This document shows, piece after piece, positions 7,934 to 15,520 of a stretch of DNA of 44,338 bases. A model generated the notes under the pieces. It was not told the origin of the DNA and made no database searches. It worked only from the letters and a program-made list of their open reading frames with translations. Position 1 is the first letter of the stretch, and every line of letters starts with the position of its first letter. Origin of the DNA: CAWHPS01 sp963831235 (GTDB lineage Bacteria > Fibrobacterota > OXYB2-FULL-49-7 > JAEUSG01); the NCBI GenBank assembly GCA_963831235.1, contig CAWHPS010000045.1:1-44338 (forward strand), given 5' to 3'. The position numbers and the translations under genes were made by a program.

Positions 7934-9156
7934 ATAAACCCGATGTTGCGGAGATATTCCGCATAGGATTTGAGGATTATGTGAAATCTTCAGGACCTCT
8001 ACCGTATGACTATTACAAAGTCGCTCATGACATCATGTCTTGCAGGACGGAAGAACTCGGAGGCCATGTTGACCGATGTGATGCGTGCGAAAAAGAAAGA
8101 ATACAGTATAATTCCTGCTGCAACCGCCATTGTCCACAGTGTCAGACCCTGGCCCGTGTCAAATGGGTTAATCAGAGAATAGAGGAACTTCTGCCCGTGC
8201 CGTATTTCCATGCCGTGTTCACGTTGCCCAGTGAACTTAACCCATTTTTCCTGCGCAACAAGAAATCCTGCTATTCCCTGCTGTTTGATACGGTCAAGGA
8301 AACATTGGCTGCATTGTCCGCTGACGGTAAACTATTGGGCGCTCGTACCGGTTTTATTCTTGTCATGCATACATGGGGACAAAACCTGATGGATCATCCG
8401 CATATACACTGCATTATCCCGGGAGGAGGCATAGTCGATAACGGCAAATGGAAAGATTGTCGGGGCAAGTTTCTGTTTCCAGTCCGTGTGATGTCCGCAC
8501 TGTTCAGAGGTAAATTCATGGACGCCTTCAAATCCGGTGTCAAGGACAAAACCATTGAATTCCACGGCGAACTCTCAGAATATAATATGCCAGGTAAATT
8601 TCAGAAACTGGTGAATAACCTCTACAGCAAGAAATGGGTTGTTTATATCAAAGAGCCTTTTGCCAACCCGCAAGCGGTTGTCCGATATCTGGGCCACTAT
8701 ACCCATCGCATCGCCATCTCCAATAGCCGTATCCTGTCCATTAAGGACGGGAAGGTCTCTTTTCTATGGAAGGATTACGCCGACAACAGCAAAAAGAAAG
8801 TCATGAGTCTCCCGATTGCTGAATTCATACGGCGTTTTCTTCTGCATGTCGTGCCGCATGGATTTATGCGCATCCGGCATTATGGAATTCTCGGTAATCG
8901 GTGCAAAGCCAAAATGCTGGAACAATGCAGAAAACTACTGGCAGAGCAGGCCGGAAAAACGGTGGAGCCGGAGGCTGTTGATGAAAAAGAAAAAAAGGAA
9001 AAGAAAGAATGGCATGAGGTCATTCAAGCGCTCACCGGCAAAGACCCCAGGATTTGTCCGTTTTGCGGCAAAGGGCTTATGGTGGAGGTCAGGGAAATTC
9101 CAAAACGGAAAAGAACGCGGAGACGGATGGAAGATAGTGTCGAATTGCAAAATTAG
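7930..9156 (+). CDS. IS91-family (HUH, Y2) transposase, copy 2
   Basis: The 408-residue product is identical to the copy at 2747, with the cysteine-rich N-terminus, HPHIHCI metal site and YLGHYTHR tyrosine region all present. The two intact copies lie in direct orientation 5.2 kb apart. Recombination between them could excise or amplify the SH3-like and panB cassettes that lie between. Confidence 0.93.
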   Translation: MNKPDVAEIFRIGFEDYVKSSGPLPYDYYKVAHDIMSCRTEELGGHVDRCDACEKERIQYNSCCNRHCPQCQTLARVKWVNQRIEELLPVPYFHAVFTLPSELNPFFLRNKKSCYSLLFDTVKETLAALSADGKLLGARTGFILVMHTWGQNLMDHPHIHCIIPGGGIVDNGKWKDCRGKFLFPVRVMSALFRGKFMDAFKSGVKDKTIEFHGELSEYNMPGKFQKLVNNLYSKKWVVYIKEPFANPQAVVRYLGHYTHRIAISNSRILSIKDGKVSFLWKDYADNSKKKVMSLPIAEFIRRFLLHVVPHGFMRIRHYGILGNRCKAKMLEQCRKLLAEQAGKTVEPEAVDEKEKKEKKEWHEVIQALTGKDPRICPFCGKGLMVEVREIPKRKRTRRRMEDSVELQN

Positions 9157-9414
9157 TCGGCGTTGATTCGTTTGCACCGGTGAAAGGGCAGGTTTTTTGC
9201 GTCTCATGTAAGGCGCATGGGCTTTGCCTTGCCTGTTTAAGAGAAAATGAAAGGTTGCATGATGTCTGGTGAGTCACAAAAAGCGCGTTATGTTGGTTCT
9301 CGTTTGAACAATGCAGAGATGCTTCAGTTCGTATCCTTCAATTCCGCTGTTTTAGGGAAAAACCCCCAAAGCAAAACACATATATAATGTAGCGGCTGAA
9401 CCCCACTCGGATTC

Positions 9415-9506
9415 GTTCAACACGTTCTTTATAAAGTGGCGCCGAAAGCGCAGTCATGGGATTGGGTATCTGCATGCCACTTCATAAAGAACCCATAGTG
9501 TTGGGC
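9415..9506 (+). repeat. Short attC-like site at the right end of element copy 2
   Basis: Outer boxes are GTTCAAC (9415-9421) and GTTGGGC (9500-9506), the latter a perfect GTTRRRY. The interior is identical to the site at 4232. The last six bases of the right box belong to the next cassette (GNAT), as in normal cassette arrays. Confidence 0.75.
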
Positions 9507-9612
9507 GATTTTTCTGGTTGGGCTGCCTTTAATTTCTTTCTTCATTTTATCGGCACCCGATCTTAGCCGACCGAAAACAGGACGTTTGAGGGCGGCTTTT
9601 TGATGCTTTCAA

Positions 9613-10086
9613 TTATATCTTTGTTTCCATTGGAATTGCCGGCAATCCATTAATGTCTTTCTCTGGACCTGTTCTAATAAAACCGACTTTTTTATAGAAG
9701 CTTTCTGCGAATCTTGAAGATTTAACTTTGATTAATCTAGGGTTCTGGAGCGTAACCTGCTTTTTGAATTGAGTATAAAGTTTTGTTGCGATTCCTTTAT
9801 TATGGAATGATGCTCTTACAAAGAGCATGACAACCTCGTCGGGCTTTCCGGTAATTATTCCGACTAGTTTTAAATTGTGTGCGGCAATAATCTTGATTGG
9901 AAGACTTTTGAAAAGCTTTTTTTGTGCCGGAATATTGCTTTTCTCAACCGATTGAAGATTTTTCCAGAATTTCTTTCCTTCGGCTGTTTTTATATCTTTG
10001 TGGAAATAGCGCATTGAAACGTCTCTGACTAGGCGTGCCGCATTAAAGAAGTCGGAGGATCTATATTTTCTGTATTTAATTAACAT
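9613..10086 (-). CDS. GNAT-family N-acetyltransferase
   Basis: The 157-residue protein has the GNAT fold signature: VVMLFVRASFHNKGIATKLY is the acetyl-CoA binding strand-loop-helix (motif A, residues about 85-104), and FAESFYKKVGFIRTG is the conserved C-terminal segment. The substrate cannot be told from sequence; aminoglycosides, protein N-termini and small metabolites are all used by the family, and GNAT genes are common integron cargo. It is alone in a cassette whose two ends (9500-9523 and 10206-10229) match as inverted repeats. Confidence 0.82.
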   Translation of the reverse strand: MLIKYRKYRSSDFFNAARLVRDVSMRYFHKDIKTAEGKKFWKNLQSVEKSNIPAQKKLFKSLPIKIIAAHNLKLVGIITGKPDEVVMLFVRASFHNKGIATKLYTQFKKQVTLQNPRLIKVKSSRFAESFYKKVGFIRTGPEKDINGLPAIPMETKI

Positions 10087-10222
10087 GATGTTTTAAATCT
10101 CTTCTGTTCTCAATAAGTCTTGGCTTTCGCCGCACACGATGTGCGGCTGCCTTTTCGGGTGCCGCTTTTGTCTTTTGTAATTTGGCTATTTTGCATTTTG
10201 TCTTTGCCCAACCAGAAATTTC

Positions 10223-10493
10223 GCCCAACGTCCGGCAACATGGGGAAGTGCTGCCGGACGGGCCGACAGGCCCGCCGGGCGAAACGGCAACGGCTGGCAC
10301 CGCGACGGAGGAACCGGCCTTAGCCGGGCCGACAAGACGCGGTGACAGATGGGTGAGTGCCGGGCCACCGTAGGACGGACCGGACACGAACCCACAGTTG
10401 ACGTTTTGCGGACAGCATTTGGGAGAGGGCGGGCAAAACAATCCATAATATTATCGTTTTTGGCCACCCGAACCCCCATGTTGCTTGTTAGGT
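10223..10493. repeat. Long attC-like site 5
   Basis: Boxes GCCCAAC (10223-10229) and GTTAGGT (10487-10493) both fit the integron consensus exactly. Inner arms are GGCAACATGGGG / CCCCATGTTGC. The 271-bp interior has the family's GAAGT after the left arm and an AT-rich hairpin with a CCATAATATTAT loop before the right arm. Confidence 0.78.
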
Positions 10494-10547
10494 GCTTTTG
10501 CAAACAGGCCCTGCCTTTCTGTCTTTCGCGCGCGTGTCTTTTGTCTT

Positions 10548-11042
10548 TCATTTTATTTTTGTCTTTGCAGCGACCCTTGTATTCTGCGACCAAGCGACGG
10601 ATGAGCGAGGGAGCATGGAATTAATATTCTTGATCAATGATTTTATTATGGTTGGTTGGTGTTTTTGCCTTAATCTGCATTCCCAAATTCGTATTACACG
10701 CCATCCTTTATGTTTAAGAGTCTTTGAAATTGCCTTGTCTCTTCTTTTGTTTCGATTAATTTTATTTTTCCAATAAAAAAAATTCGTTTTTGGTGAAATG
10801 TTTCTGCAACCATGCCCATGCCAGAAACAGCCGTCAGTGAAAATCGCGATATTTTGTTGCGGAATTACAAAATCCGGGTGGCCAAGAATATGGGAATTTC
10901 TTCGCCAGCCGGTAATTTTATGCGCTTTAAAAATACTTATTAGACGTAATTCGGTAGATGTGTTGCAATTTGATCTTACGGCCCTCATTACGTCTGATCG
11001 TTTTGTTTTTGTAAAACAATCAGCCATAAGGCGTTCAAGCAA
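10548..11042 (-). CDS. vsr: Vsr-type very short patch repair endonuclease
   Basis: Vsr nicks DNA 5' of the T in T:G mismatches that arise when 5-methylcytosine deaminates. The 164-residue protein shows TKRSDVMRAVRSNCNTSTE at the N-terminus, the metal-site Asp in GHPDFVIP, the zinc and catalytic segment FTDGCFWHGHGC and the late GWRVIRIWECRL motif. It overlaps the end of the methyltransferase gene by 8 bp, so the two are translationally coupled. It limits mutation at sites methylated by that enzyme. It is the last gene of the restriction-modification cassette. Confidence 0.93.
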   Translation of the reverse strand: MLERLMADCFTKTKRSDVMRAVRSNCNTSTELRLISIFKAHKITGWRRNSHILGHPDFVIPQQNIAIFTDGCFWHGHGCRNISPKTNFFYWKNKINRNKRRDKAISKTLKHKGWRVIRIWECRLRQKHQPTIIKSLIKNINSMLPRSSVAWSQNTRVAAKTKIK

Positions 11043-12054
11043 CCTTTCTCTTAGGCTGTAGAGAACGAAGAACTGAAAGCCGGACTTGTGTCTTGTGTGT
11101 AAATGGAATGCGAGGAAACTTATACTTCGCTTCGGTTTCCGTTATGATGCCTTTTTGATGCAAGTACCCTTTCAGACATGATGCAACATATTCAGCAAGC
11201 TTTACCGGAACGGCGTTGCCAATAATTTGTTCTGTGGTTGTTTTACTATTTCCAAGTATAAATGATGGCGGAAATGTTTGTATCAGACTTCTTTCGGCAG
11301 TTGTTAATGGACGTACTTTTGAAGATATGGGCGTAGCATCTCCCGGATGCCCGGGATATCCAGATGGAACTGGTCTGTTGACTCCACGAACGGTTGGACT
11401 CGGTTCGTCAATGCTAAATACACCTCTTCGCGCATAGCTGCGAGGATGCCTGTAATAATATTCAACACCAAGCGTGCTGCCAAAATAATCTCTGATCGTC
11501 ATTGGTTCTTTTGCCAGATGCTCGTCAAGTGATTTGTCGAGAAAACCATCGGTACCATTAAGTTCGCCTATCACGAAAAGACGTTTCCTAAGTTGAGGGA
11601 CGCCGCATAAAGATGCGTCAAGAACACGAATTGTTAAGCCATAGCCCGCATTTATAAAAATTGATTTTGCGCGTTCGAAAGCGTTGCTATTTATGGCGCG
11701 TTCAACGTTCTCCATTATGAAGAAAGATGGACGAATGGAGTTAATTATTTTTGCATACGCTATTGTTAGATCGGCGCGTCCGAGTGTCTCGTCGCGTTTG
11801 CCTGCTGAAGAAAAGTCTTGGCAGGGCGGACCGCCTATAATTAAATCAGGTTGGTAGGGTTGAATGCTTTTTACTGCAATGTGATAATTTGATAAGTCGC
11901 ACTGAACAATAGGGTGGTTTGAAAAGTTCAGCCTATATAATTCTATAGCGGGTATCCAATTATCAAAAGCAGCGACAATGTTGAAGCCAGCATTTGTAAA
12001 CCCAAGTGATAATCCTCCACCGCCAGCGAATAAATCAACAACTTTTAGAGACAT
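11035..12054 (-). CDS. Type II DNA (cytosine-5-)-methyltransferase
   Basis: The 339-residue enzyme carries the C5-methyltransferase motifs in order: I DLFAGGGGLSLGF, IV GGPPCQDFS with the catalytic Cys, VI ENVERA, IX RPLTTAERSLIQTFP and X GNAVPVKLAEY. The variable target-recognition region lies at about residues 190-260. It protects host DNA from the nuclease encoded 12 bp upstream. If the nuclease is a true HindVP relative, the shared site would be of the GRCGYC type, but that is inferred from family only. Confidence 0.95.
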   Translation of the reverse strand: MSLKVVDLFAGGGGLSLGFTNAGFNIVAAFDNWIPAIELYRLNFSNHPIVQCDLSNYHIAVKSIQPYQPDLIIGGPPCQDFSSAGKRDETLGRADLTIAYAKIINSIRPSFFIMENVERAINSNAFERAKSIFINAGYGLTIRVLDASLCGVPQLRKRLFVIGELNGTDGFLDKSLDEHLAKEPMTIRDYFGSTLGVEYYYRHPRSYARRGVFSIDEPSPTVRGVNRPVPSGYPGHPGDATPISSKVRPLTTAERSLIQTFPPSFILGNSKTTTEQIIGNAVPVKLAEYVASCLKGYLHQKGIITETEAKYKFPRIPFTHKTQVRLSVLRSLQPKRKVA

Positions 12055-12066
12055 AGAATGATATCC

Positions 12067-13143
12067 TTAAAAAAGATCCGTAGAGAAATACAAAATAGCA
12101 TCAAATCGACGTTCTGGGCTAAGCCATTTTTGTCCGCCACCAAGTATGATTTTCTTGATTTCGTTCTTGCTTATGGCAGGTTTAGTTAAGCGATCGCAGG
12201 CCATATAGCGATGTGTTTTGTTGCCAGAAATAGCAAATTCTTTGTCTGTTTGGCTACCGAACCCCATCCCATCATAAATTGGTTCCTGATATATTTTACC
12301 GGTGCCAGAAATTTCAAAAAGAAAACGTGCCAATCGAATAGCCGCTCTCTGGTGTCGAGTGATCTTGGAGGTGTCTTCATCGGAGTTCTTGTTGGCGGAA
12401 TCCATGAAAATGCGAGTTAACGCAAAATCACTCCAAATAAAAATATCAAGGCAGTTTTCAGCGAGAGAAGGCGTCTTGCCAATGGTTTTCCAAATAGGCT
12501 GCATTAGTAACGGCTTTTCGTGGTCATGATATTTTGAAATAAAACTTTCTAAAGCTTCAAGAATTGAATTGAGGTTTTTTCCTACCTCAGTAGCGTTGTT
12601 CCATTCGCGGATTTTTAAGCATGATGGCTCAAAATGCTTACGAATTTTCTTAAAATGTTTTTGCAGGGAGCTTGCCATTGATAAAGCCATATATCTCATT
12701 GTCGGCGAACGAACAACAATCTCACAGCCATATCTATTTTCAGATAATGATTCCGTTGTATTATCGGGCAATGTTGTTAGTTTAATTTCAAGTGGTCTAA
12801 TGGGTTTCTTGGTTTTTGCATCTATAACTACAAGATCGATGGTTTCGAGTTCGTCATGAACGAATTTACGAAAAGGCTCAAAACGCGATTCGAAGGCAAA
12901 GTACAGATCCTTGTTTGGAAGATCCGTTCCGAAAATATCAGAAATGGTAATTTCTTCGTGAAAAACTTTTCTTTCCTTATTAAGACGCAAGTACACTGCT
13001 TTTTTATTCGTGTCGCGCATTAGACATGCCATAGCTATTGGAAAAGAAGAGTTAAACTGGTTTTTGCCCCAATAGTATTGCTTAGAAAAGTCACGGTTTG
13101 AATTCTTGATCCCATAGAGTGAGGGAGTAATGCAATTATCCAT
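12067..13143 (-). CDS. HindVP-like type II restriction endonuclease
   Basis: The protein resembles the HindVP/HgiDI family: an N-terminal SLYGIKNSNRDFSKQYYWGKNQFNSS-type block (known family hallmark) and a PD-(D/E)xK core in which an Asp in TIDLVVIDA is followed by LEIKLT. I chose the ATG at 13143, preceded by AGGAAAAAG, giving 358 residues; an upstream ATG at 13224 would add a 27-residue basic leader. It is the first gene of the R-M-Vsr operon, all within one cassette (10487-13357). Family identification is from memory of the conserved block and should be confirmed. Confidence 0.78.
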   Translation of the reverse strand: MDNCITPSLYGIKNSNRDFSKQYYWGKNQFNSSFPIAMACLMRDTNKKAVYLRLNKERKVFHEEITISDIFGTDLPNKDLYFAFESRFEPFRKFVHDELETIDLVVIDAKTKKPIRPLEIKLTTLPDNTTESLSENRYGCEIVVRSPTMRYMALSMASSLQKHFKKIRKHFEPSCLKIREWNNATEVGKNLNSILEALESFISKYHDHEKPLLMQPIWKTIGKTPSLAENCLDIFIWSDFALTRIFMDSANKNSDEDTSKITRHQRAAIRLARFLFEISGTGKIYQEPIYDGMGFGSQTDKEFAISGNKTHRYMACDRLTKPAISKNEIKKIILGGGQKWLSPERRFDAILYFSTDLF

Positions 13144-13332
13144 TTGTGATTCTTTTTCCTTTTTTCGCCCCATGGACGGGGCGGTTTTGGGGCGCTGCTT
13201 TATTTTAATTCTTTTGTTTTTCATAAGGAATATAGCATTTTGTGCTTATTGGAAAATAGGTCAAAATAGCTTTGTTTGTCATCTTGAATATTATTGTATT
13301 TGCCTTTCGCGCGTGTCTTTGTTTTTTGTCTT

Positions 13333-13357
13333 GGGCCTGTTTGCAATTGCACCTAAC
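13333..13357. repeat. Terminal cassette arm and ACCTAAC box
   Basis: This 25-bp arm is the inverted counterpart of the cassette's other end (10487-10511): both read GTTAGGTGC, then TTGCAAACAGGCCC. The ACCTAAC box (13351-13357) is the exact complement of GTTAGGT. No inner attC arm follows, so the array stops here or an attI-like site is present. Confidence 0.6.
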
Positions 13358-13754
13358 TAGACGTTTGGAGCCCTATCAAAAAATAGCTCTCAAAGTCTTT
13401 CGAGGGCAACTAATGTTCCAAATTATCCTAATATGGTGTCCTTAATGATAATGAATAGGGCACCATACCTTACTCTGGTAATTATAAATATATCATTCGC
13501 CCCATGTCAATATTACAAAGGTTTCATTACCCCTGATATTCAGCCCCATCACCGATAAATAAATATCTATATTTCAGCCTTCATTCCTTTATCCGCACCA
13601 ATTCCTGTCCATATTCCATAGCTATTGTTTCTTTACAGGGCAATCGACTGGTTTCTTTTAACTCGTTTTGTTATTGTGGACTAAAAATTCAAGCCTTCTT
13701 TCGCGGGATTCTTTGCTTCTCGCCTTAGAGAACCAGATAATGTCCTTTTCGCAT
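13358..13754. other. Intergenic stretch leading into structured RNA leader A
   Basis: No gene is seen. Bases 13535-13754 are a block conserved at 17297-17500 and 25773-25965 (TTTTGTTATTGTGGACT and TTTCGCGGGATTCTTTGC are recognisable landmarks). It is probably the promoter and 5' part of the RNA leader that follows. Confidence 0.5.
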
Positions 13755-13873
13755 CGCAAAACCTCATAAAATCTCATTGCCGCGGTTTCCCGGCAACCGA
13801 CCCCTGTCACACGCGCAGGGTTCTTGAGATTTTCTTGCGGCCTCTTCAGGAGTACCTTCAGCGGACATTTGCG
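13755..13873 (+). ncRNA. Structured RNA leader, copy A
   Basis: An outer stem CGCAAA/TTTGCG encloses AAAATCTCA/TGAGATTTT, a TTGCC/GGCAA hairpin and CCCTG/CAGGG with a TCACACGCG loop. The same architecture with compensatory changes recurs at 17680, 31320, 34168 and 36394 (partly at 25975). It sits 60 bases upstream of the zinc-ribbon gene at 13933. I do not recognise a named RNA family. Confidence 0.7.
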
Positions 13874-13932
13874 TTTGCCAGCCATTATGGGGATCGGCGT
13901 AAAGCAAATAACCCTAAAAGGAGTCTTTAGAA

Positions 13933-14064
13933 ATGAAAAAGTCCACACAAAACAAACAAAACGTCAAGAAACCCCACACTTGCCCTCTCTGCCACAGCCG
14001 AATGGCTTATGATATGGACAATAACCTATGGTGCGAACAGTGTAACCACACTGAGAACGCCTGA
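13933..14064 (+). CDS. 43-residue zinc-ribbon protein, copy 1
   Basis: The small protein has two CxxC pairs (CPLC at residues 17-20 and CEQC at 34-37) joined by a short acidic linker, a classic zinc ribbon, preceded by a basic QNKQNVKKPH N-terminus. It starts after AAAAGGAGTC and ends before a strong hairpin terminator. An identical copy lies at 26137. Function is unknown; a nucleic-acid binding or regulatory role is plausible. It sits directly behind a structured RNA leader. Confidence 0.8.
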   Translation: MKKSTQNKQNVKKPHTCPLCHSRMAYDMDNNLWCEQCNHTENA

Positions 14065-14092
14065 TATTCATATATCTTACTACATTCTATCG

Positions 14093-14123
14093 CCCCTGGT
14101 GGCTTAAAACCATCAGGGGTTTT
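14093..14123 (+). terminator. Rho-independent terminator
   Basis: The hairpin CCCCTGGTGG / ACCATCAGGGG (14093-14119) is followed by TTTT. It ends the zinc-ribbon transcript. The same hairpin follows the second copy at 26296. Confidence 0.85.
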
Positions 14124-14174
14124 CCATTCTAACTATTAATAATACCAAAATAACCATTGCAAATATTTTAGCAA

Positions 14175-15407
14175 TTATAGATTAAAATAACTCCATTCTG
14201 TTGTTTCTGTTTTGTACCAAAAACCAGTAGTTACATCAAGAGGTGTTGTCCCATCACTTGCCTTAATACTTATGGTAAAATCAGATGGTGGTGTATTTTT
14301 TTCTAAGAACAAATAGTACCACTCACCATTAATACCTGCGGCATTTCTTGCATGGACGGTTGATGTGCCTATTCTCAATTCTCCATAAAATAAGAACGGA
14401 TTCCAACAATGCCCTGAACAGCTGCCGATTCCGGCATCACCCATTTTACCCCAATCCAAAGCCCAGCCGCCCATTCGGGCATAAGCATAGGTTGTATGAT
14501 CTCCATCCAGATCAATCCATATCTCACCTGCAGAACAGTCAATTTTAATCGTCCGTGTTTTCTTTTCATACCATGCTTTTCCATTTGTTCCGAATAAGCT
14601 AATTCTAGTTGTATCCTCTAATTCACCTTCCACCGTAACTGTTCCCACCGCACCAAGAATAACAGTCATGGTTGCCTGTCCGGGTGGCGGTAAAGCCGGT
14701 CCAACCCATCTCAAGGTAATGGCATAAGTTGAATTTACACCAGGTAAAGGCGTTATCGCTGTATCTCCAGTATAAAGCAATGTATCGAAACCCCACATAC
14801 TACCATAGACATCCATCTTTATTCTTTGGGACACATTTGTTTTCAGATAGTCATAATCCAATTTCACCGTATCACCGAGCAGAATTTGTTTAACAAACGA
14901 TGAATCGTCAACATTAATTCCGTTCACAAGGAGCTCACAGCGTGTGACACTATCACGAATCGGGAAGAAGTTTGCTTTGAGCATAGAGAAATGAGCGGAA
15001 AGATCAAGAACAGGGATTGTTACTGTCTGCCGTGGCAAAACGTTAAAAGTCGTTGACCCACTATGAATAATAGAATCCCTTGTATCAAGAGAATGGACAA
15101 TCAACGTCCATGTTTTAAGAGAAGCGAGAGGACCATAAGTTTTCGATACTGTGTTTGTTCCATTTCCACTTATGGGAATGGTGTCATAAATGGGGGCCTC
15201 ACCAGAAGCGGAAAGGCTGACACACAATTTGGCAAACTCAATTGTGGCACTCTTGGCAAGTGAGCCAACATTTCCAATTTTAACTGTGATATTGGCACTG
15301 CCAGATTCACCATTGGGCACCGAGGATGTTGGGTTCTTAGAATTAGAACTGCAAGCATTGAAAATAAGCGTTGTAAATAAAACTAAATATATGATGAAAT
15401 ACTTCAT
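14175..15407 (-). CDS. Lipoprotein with shared N-terminal domain, type 1 C-terminus
   Basis: The 410-residue protein starts with a lipoprotein signal (lipobox IFNAC, Cys about residue 19). Residues about 35-270 are nearly identical to the neighbouring gene at 15521 (NITVKIGNVGSLAKSATIEF and TFNVLPRQTVTIPVLDLS segments), suggesting beta-sandwich surface domains. The C-terminal 140 residues are different (WYEKKTRTIKID, DLDGDHTTYAYARMGGW) and unrecognised. It is preceded by AAAGGATTTTTCA. Likely exported and anchored to a membrane; ligand unknown. Confidence 0.8.
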   Translation of the reverse strand: MKYFIIYLVLFTTLIFNACSSNSKNPTSSVPNGESGSANITVKIGNVGSLAKSATIEFAKLCVSLSASGEAPIYDTIPISGNGTNTVSKTYGPLASLKTWTLIVHSLDTRDSIIHSGSTTFNVLPRQTVTIPVLDLSAHFSMLKANFFPIRDSVTRCELLVNGINVDDSSFVKQILLGDTVKLDYDYLKTNVSQRIKMDVYGSMWGFDTLLYTGDTAITPLPGVNSTYAITLRWVGPALPPPGQATMTVILGAVGTVTVEGELEDTTRISLFGTNGKAWYEKKTRTIKIDCSAGEIWIDLDGDHTTYAYARMGGWALDWGKMGDAGIGSCSGHCWNPFLFYGELRIGTSTVHARNAAGINGEWYYLFLEKNTPPSDFTISIKASDGTTPLDVTTGFWYKTETTEWSYFNL

Positions 15408-15464
15408 TGAAAAATCCTTTATTAGATTACATTAATTTGATAACGCATACTGATTGATTTTTGT

Positions 15465-15506
15465 AAGCCTGTAAGGGCCTTAAATTAATAGGCCCCCACA
15501 GGTTTA
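15465..15506. terminator. Strong hairpin between the two lipoprotein genes
   Basis: AAGCCTGT-GGGCCT pairs with AGGCCC-ACAGGTTT around a short AT-rich loop. It lies just past the stop of the 15521 gene (minus strand). There is no clear T-run, so its role as a terminator is likely but not certain. Confidence 0.55.
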
Positions 15507-15520
15507 TCAATATTTAAATA

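Larger units (their letters stand above)
6925..9500 (+). mobile_element. IS91-like element with tyrosine recombinase, copy 2, as a cassette
   Basis: This is the second 2576-bp copy, in the same orientation as the first. It lies between the G of the attC-like box at 6924 and the TTGGGC of the GNAT cassette (9501). Its first six bases are again TTGAAC and it ends with the attC-like palindrome at 9415-9506. The upstream 150 bp differ from copy 1 at about nine positions; the rest is almost identical. Confidence 0.85.
566..13357 (-). mobile_element. Integron-like cassette array, no integrase in view
   Basis: Five long attC-like palindromes and two short ones bound seven gene units: toxin-antitoxin, IS91-like copy 1, SH3-like protein, panB, IS91-like copy 2, GNAT, and a restriction-modification operon. 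Ordinary cassette genes all read on the minus strand, and in that orientation the site nearest each gene's 3' end has the classical AACAA spacer after the RYYYAAC box (for example ACCTAACAAGC). The array ends at an isolated ACCTAAC box (13351-13357) followed by unrelated sequence, a possible attI or truncation point. No intI-like gene is visible, so this is either a CALIN-type cluster or its integrase lies elsewhere. Confidence 0.75.

Noticed and set aside
566..13357. tRNA or rRNA genes among the structured repeats
   Set aside because: No cloverleaf, CCA end or conserved rRNA segment is present; the palindromes fit attC-like sites instead.
13658..13948. Minus-strand reading frames across the RNA leaders (13658-13948, 31064-31486, 34075-34352, 36416-36613)
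   Set aside because: They run antisense to structured, covarying RNA; base changes follow pairing, not codons, and products match nothing.
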